A stretch of 64,000 bases of DNA from Pseudomonas sp. KU43P (GTDB taxonomy: Bacteria; Pseudomonadota; Gammaproteobacteria; Pseudomonadales; Pseudomonadaceae): the NCBI RefSeq assembly GCF_033095865.1, contig NZ_AP019365.1, positions 4,437,501-4,501,500 on the forward strand. The letters are read 5' to 3'. A program made the position numbers and the translations under genes. The notes under the pieces were generated by a model. It worked only from the letters and a program-made list of their open reading frames with translations, did no database searches and was not told the origin of the DNA. Positions 61,699 to 64,000 of this stretch are shown one piece after another. Position 1 is the stretch's first letter. Every line of letters begins with the position of its first letter.

Positions 61699-62058
61699 TC
61701 AGCCTGCCTGGTCGGGTGCCTGCTCCGGCGCACTGGCCTGGCACAATCGTGCGTACTCCAGCTGCGCCCGACGGTCCCCGGCCCGCGCCGCCTGGCGCAG
61801 CAGGTCATGGCCGATGCGCCGGTCGCGGGCATTGCCGCAGTCTCGACACAGCATCTGCCCCAACCGGCTCTGAGCCTCCACCACACCCTGACGCGCCGGT
61901 TGCTTTAGCAAGCGGCCGGCCAGGTGCTTGACCTGAGGCTTGTCGCCCAGGCGCGGGCTGTCGAGCAGCCAAAGGGCCACTTTCAATGAAAAGCGTTTGG
62001 TCGTGAGAGCAGACGTCGAAACGTCAGGGCTGGCGAGGTGTTTACCGCGAAACTTCAT
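61699..62058 (-). CDS. Small Sel1-like/TPR-type repeat protein
   Basis: 119 aa. After a basic N-terminus (MKFRGKHLASPDVS) come helical segments like Sel1 repeats (AGDRRAQLEYARLC and VVEAQSRLGQML). Two Cys (CRDC) lie between them. The ATG at 62058 is preferred to TTG 62076. It lies 40 bases upstream of rmuC on the same strand and may be co-transcribed. The function is unknown; Sel1-like repeats usually mediate protein contacts. Confidence 0.7.
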   Translation of the reverse strand: MKFRGKHLASPDVSTSALTTKRFSLKVALWLLDSPRLGDKPQVKHLAGRLLKQPARQGVVEAQSRLGQMLCRDCGNARDRRIGHDLLRQAARAGDRRAQLEYARLCQASAPEQAPDQAG

Positions 62059-63012
62059 GAGCAACAGAGAGGGCAACTCGAAAGGCGCGCCACTCTACCC
62101 TTTTTTTGGGTGCATGACCTTCCGATTTCTGGAGTATTGAAAAAAAAATTCACCGATCATTTCTTGACGTTTTCAAACAGCTGACTGAGGAGTCGACAGG
62201 TGCCCGACGATTGTCAGACAGTTCCCTGATTTGCTGGCACGCCCGTCCTAGAGCAAGCGCTCGGGACAATCCACAGTTCCTGTGGATAACTCGGTGGACA
62301 ACCCCCTAAAGGACCCTGCAAACCCCTATGAAATGGGGCTTGCGCTCAAACTGACGATTTTTTCACCAGTAAAAATTAGTGTTTTTTTTCATTGACTTAA
62401 GTGGCCAGTCAAGGCATTGGCGAGTGTCTTCAGGGCTGTTGCCAGGCTGTTACAAGTCATGCCTCGAATGTGCACAAGTGCACCAAAAACCCGCAATCGG
62501 ATGCACGAAATCGGCACATCAGGCCATTTGCGGGCGATTTTCCCCTCTTCCCACGACGCCAAAGAAGCGCCATACTGCGCGGCTCGCCTGAAGAAACCTG
62601 GAAAGGCTTGCAAAGCCCCAAACGTTCCGGTAAGGTGCGCCTCGTTAGTACCAAGCTGAAAGTCAATTCTGGCCAGAAGCGTCCTTGCAGCCCTTGCTCC
62701 CCCCAAGAGCATCACTGCTGAAACCAGGACCGGCCCTTTCGATGATTCACTCGCCAGCCCAGCGCTGTTCAAGCACGAATCACGTGACAGATTGATCAGG
62801 ATTCCATTCCGAACGGCCTAGAACCTTGGCCCCGGAATGCTGCCTGCCCTCTGAAGTACCTACCAGTCAGCCCAAGCGCCCACATTTGATTGCGCTCTCT
62901 CTGGCTGCCCTGTTCCAGTCAGGTTCGTTCGTCCCTTAATAAAGGCGTCACTGGAACGTTTCTATCATGCACGGATCATAAGCCCGTGTTTAAAGCAGGA
63001 ACCTCCAACAAT
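62059..63012. other. 954-base gene-poor region
   Basis: I see no convincing coding region here. The first 350 bases are A/T-rich in places and hold runs of A and T and a DnaA-box-like inverted repeat (62269-62287). Short palindromes occur (for example GTGCACAAGTGCAC at about 62468-62481). The rest has normal base composition but only short frames without ribosome binding sites. An unannotated small RNA is possible but I can identify none. Confidence 0.5.
62269..62289. promoter_or_regulatory. DnaA box within an inverted repeat
   Basis: ATCCACAG-TTC-CTGTGGAT is a perfect inverted repeat whose right side extends to TGTGGATAA (62281-62289), a consensus DnaA box. The left side (CAATCCACA) is a two-mismatch box. 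Confidence 0.4.
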
Positions 63013-63237
63013 ATGCAAACTCATCATCAGATTCAGGCTGCCATTGGCACCCTCTCCCAGGCCTTCTCCCCGTTGAAGTGCCTTATCACTGCCCCACGCA
63101 AGGGCAACTTCAGCTTCACCTTGGTAGACGAACACGGCGTCGCCTGCCACACCGAACGCCTGTACCCCGAGCAGTACAGCCGTTCGGAGCCACTGCAAGC
63201 GGTGATCGCCCGGACGCGCCAGTCGCTCACCGCGTGA
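63013..63237 (+). CDS. DUF3509-like small protein
   Basis: 74 aa, soluble. The pattern (an N-terminal helix, then PRKGNFSFTLVDEHGVACHTERLYPEQYS and a C-terminal helix ending in IARTRQSL) fits the pseudomonad-specific DUF3509 family as I remember it. ATG 63013 has an AGGA site about 11 bases upstream. No function is known. It stands alone after a long gene-poor region. Confidence 0.65.
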   Translation: MQTHHQIQAAIGTLSQAFSPLKCLITAPRKGNFSFTLVDEHGVACHTERLYPEQYSRSEPLQAVIARTRQSLTA

Positions 63238-63485
63238 GCGGCGAATACGCTGGCATTCATGAGCTGAATGCCGCGCCAGGCAAGCTGCCTGATCGTTCTT
63301 GGCCTAATTGCCGCAAGGCATATGGGTTAGAACCTCAGGCAGCAATCGATTTAAAAACAGCTCTTTACATCACGCTTATCACACTACACTTCAACTCGAG
63401 CGGTCCGAACCGCTTCCGGCGGGCCTGATCATTCACCAGCTGCCAAGCTCCAGCGCCCGTCGGCCCTTTACTGCTCGAGGGCATC

Positions 63486-63968
63486 ATGGGTATCGCGGCG
63501 AATGAATTGTGTCAGTATGTGATCCGACCAACCCTGGTCTACCTGAATCGTCATTGCGCCAGTGCCGAAGCCCTTTTATTGGGCATTGCGGCCAGCCAGT
63601 CGGCGCTCGGCTCGGCCTTGCACGACCGCCGCGGCCACGGCCTTTATCGCATTGGCGAAAGCCGACACCAGGCGGTATGGGACGATTTCCTCGCCCGTGA
63701 CCCCGAGCTGGCAAGCCTGGTACGCGGCCTGGCCAGCCAGCACGCCTTCCTCGGGGGCCCGCACCTGGAACTCACGGTCAACCTGCGCTACTCCACCGCT
63801 ATTGCCTGGATGCTCATCGAAGCCCAGGCTACCGAGCTGCCTGCCGCCGATGACCTCTTGGGCCAGGCGCGCATCTGGCGTCAGATCTTTCATCCGCAAG
63901 GTCGCCTACGCGACTTCACCCAGGCCTGGCATATGTGCATTACTCGGAAATTGCCAGAGGCATCTTGA
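63486..63968 (+). CDS. Phage muralytic-enzyme-like protein, probably inactive
   Basis: 160 aa. The layout NELCQYVIRPTLVYL, AEALLLGIAASQSALG, GHGLYRIGESRHQAVWDDFL, and LTVNLRYSTAIAWMLI resembles phage-encoded lysozyme/transglycosylase-like proteins I recall, in which the second block reads about AAQESGLG with a Glu. Here that position is Gln (Gln38), so the enzyme may be inactive or have a new role. There is no signal peptide and no other phage gene nearby. ATG 63486 has a GAGG site. The family match is from memory of the pattern and is moderately sure. Confidence 0.6.
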   Translation: MGIAANELCQYVIRPTLVYLNRHCASAEALLLGIAASQSALGSALHDRRGHGLYRIGESRHQAVWDDFLARDPELASLVRGLASQHAFLGGPHLELTVNLRYSTAIAWMLIEAQATELPAADDLLGQARIWRQIFHPQGRLRDFTQAWHMCITRKLPEAS

Positions 63969-64000
63969 GACGTGTCCTACAGTTTTACCGGAAAAAAAGG

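Noticed and set aside
62141..62460. A/T-rich runs with a DnaA box suggesting the chromosomal origin
   Set aside because: Only one perfect box, and none of the usual neighbours (dnaA, dnaN, rpmH, gidA). Not enough for an origin.
62389..62772. 127-codon minus-strand frame and overlapping plus-strand frames in the gene-poor region
   Set aside because: No ribosome binding site, several mutually overlapping frames of equal quality, and no hydrophobic or domain pattern. More likely non-coding.

Overview
The window looks like a core-chromosome segment of a fluorescent pseudomonad of the Pseudomonas putida group. The GC content is high, a Pseudomonas-type REP element (core TCGCCGGCAAGCCGGCTCC) recurs at 18 intergenic loci, and several gene blocks follow an order I recall from P. 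aeruginosa (actP-yjcH-betX; lpxL/minCDE/rluA/apeB; ABC cluster-quinone reductase-prc; FKBP isomerase; rdgC-BASS transporter; hybrid kinase). No prophage, integrase, insertion sequence or CRISPR array was found.

Layout. 1-233: start of a CS1-type fimbrial subunit gene, cut by the window edge. 526-3569: acetate permease actP, its partner yjcH, and an orphan glycine-betaine-binding protein. 3779-8399: a membrane-anchored GH17 beta-glucan enzyme ending in a 90-bp tandem array, a small membrane protein, and an alpha/beta-hydrolase-mlaA pair. 8497-17514: patatin lipase, lpxL, minCDE, rluA-type pseudouridine synthase, aspartyl aminopeptidase, a 55-aa membrane protein and a large MscS channel. 17619-23948: a GntR regulator diverging from an ABC importer operon that also encodes two phosphatase-like hydrolases. 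24069-29891: quinone reductase, prc protease, a 218-bp hairpin element, an XRE-plus-unknown gene pair, a YkvA protein and an FKBP lipoprotein. 30123-36176: LysR and AraC regulators diverging from an MFS-FAH-SDR-hydroxyacid dehydrogenase catabolic cluster. 36280-43229: nirD, nirB and a nitrate reductase fused to a flavoprotein reductase. 43568-49886: map, a duplicated tRNA-Asp/tRNA-Val unit, rdgC, a BASS transporter, a 54-bp REP-derived array, a guanidine-II riboswitch with its gdx exporter gene, and an MFS-acyltransferase fusion. 50122-56516: a chemoreceptor, a dicarboxylate-type permease with an amidohydrolase and GntR regulator, and an MFS transporter. 56723-63968: a transporter-fused hybrid histidine kinase, rmuC, a Sel1-like protein, a gene-poor stretch, a DUF3509-like protein and a phage-enzyme-like protein.

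How the genes work together. Nitrate assimilation is the clearest system: nasA reduces nitrate to nitrite, and NirBD reduces nitrite to ammonium. Each of the two transcription units has its own sigma-54 promoter and a leader carrying two hexaloop hairpins that overlap a terminator. That is the architecture of NasT (ANTAR) antitermination. MinCDE place the septum. LpxL, MlaA and the MFS-PlsC fusion act on envelope lipids. The ABC cluster probably scavenges a phosphorus- or amine-containing compound under GntR control. The AraC-linked cluster probably degrades a sugar acid or similar acid.

The most notable structures are regulatory and repetitive: the paired NasT-type leaders, the guanidine-II riboswitch, two different tandem arrays built from REP elements (one has captured the 3' end of a gene), a 218-bp perfect-armed hairpin, operator-like repeats for three local regulators, and a head-to-head pair of consensus DnaA boxes. 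I did not find a convincing wholly new multi-gene system. The best candidates for undescribed function are the XRE/122-aa pair, the ABC-phosphatase operon and the AraC-linked catabolic cluster.
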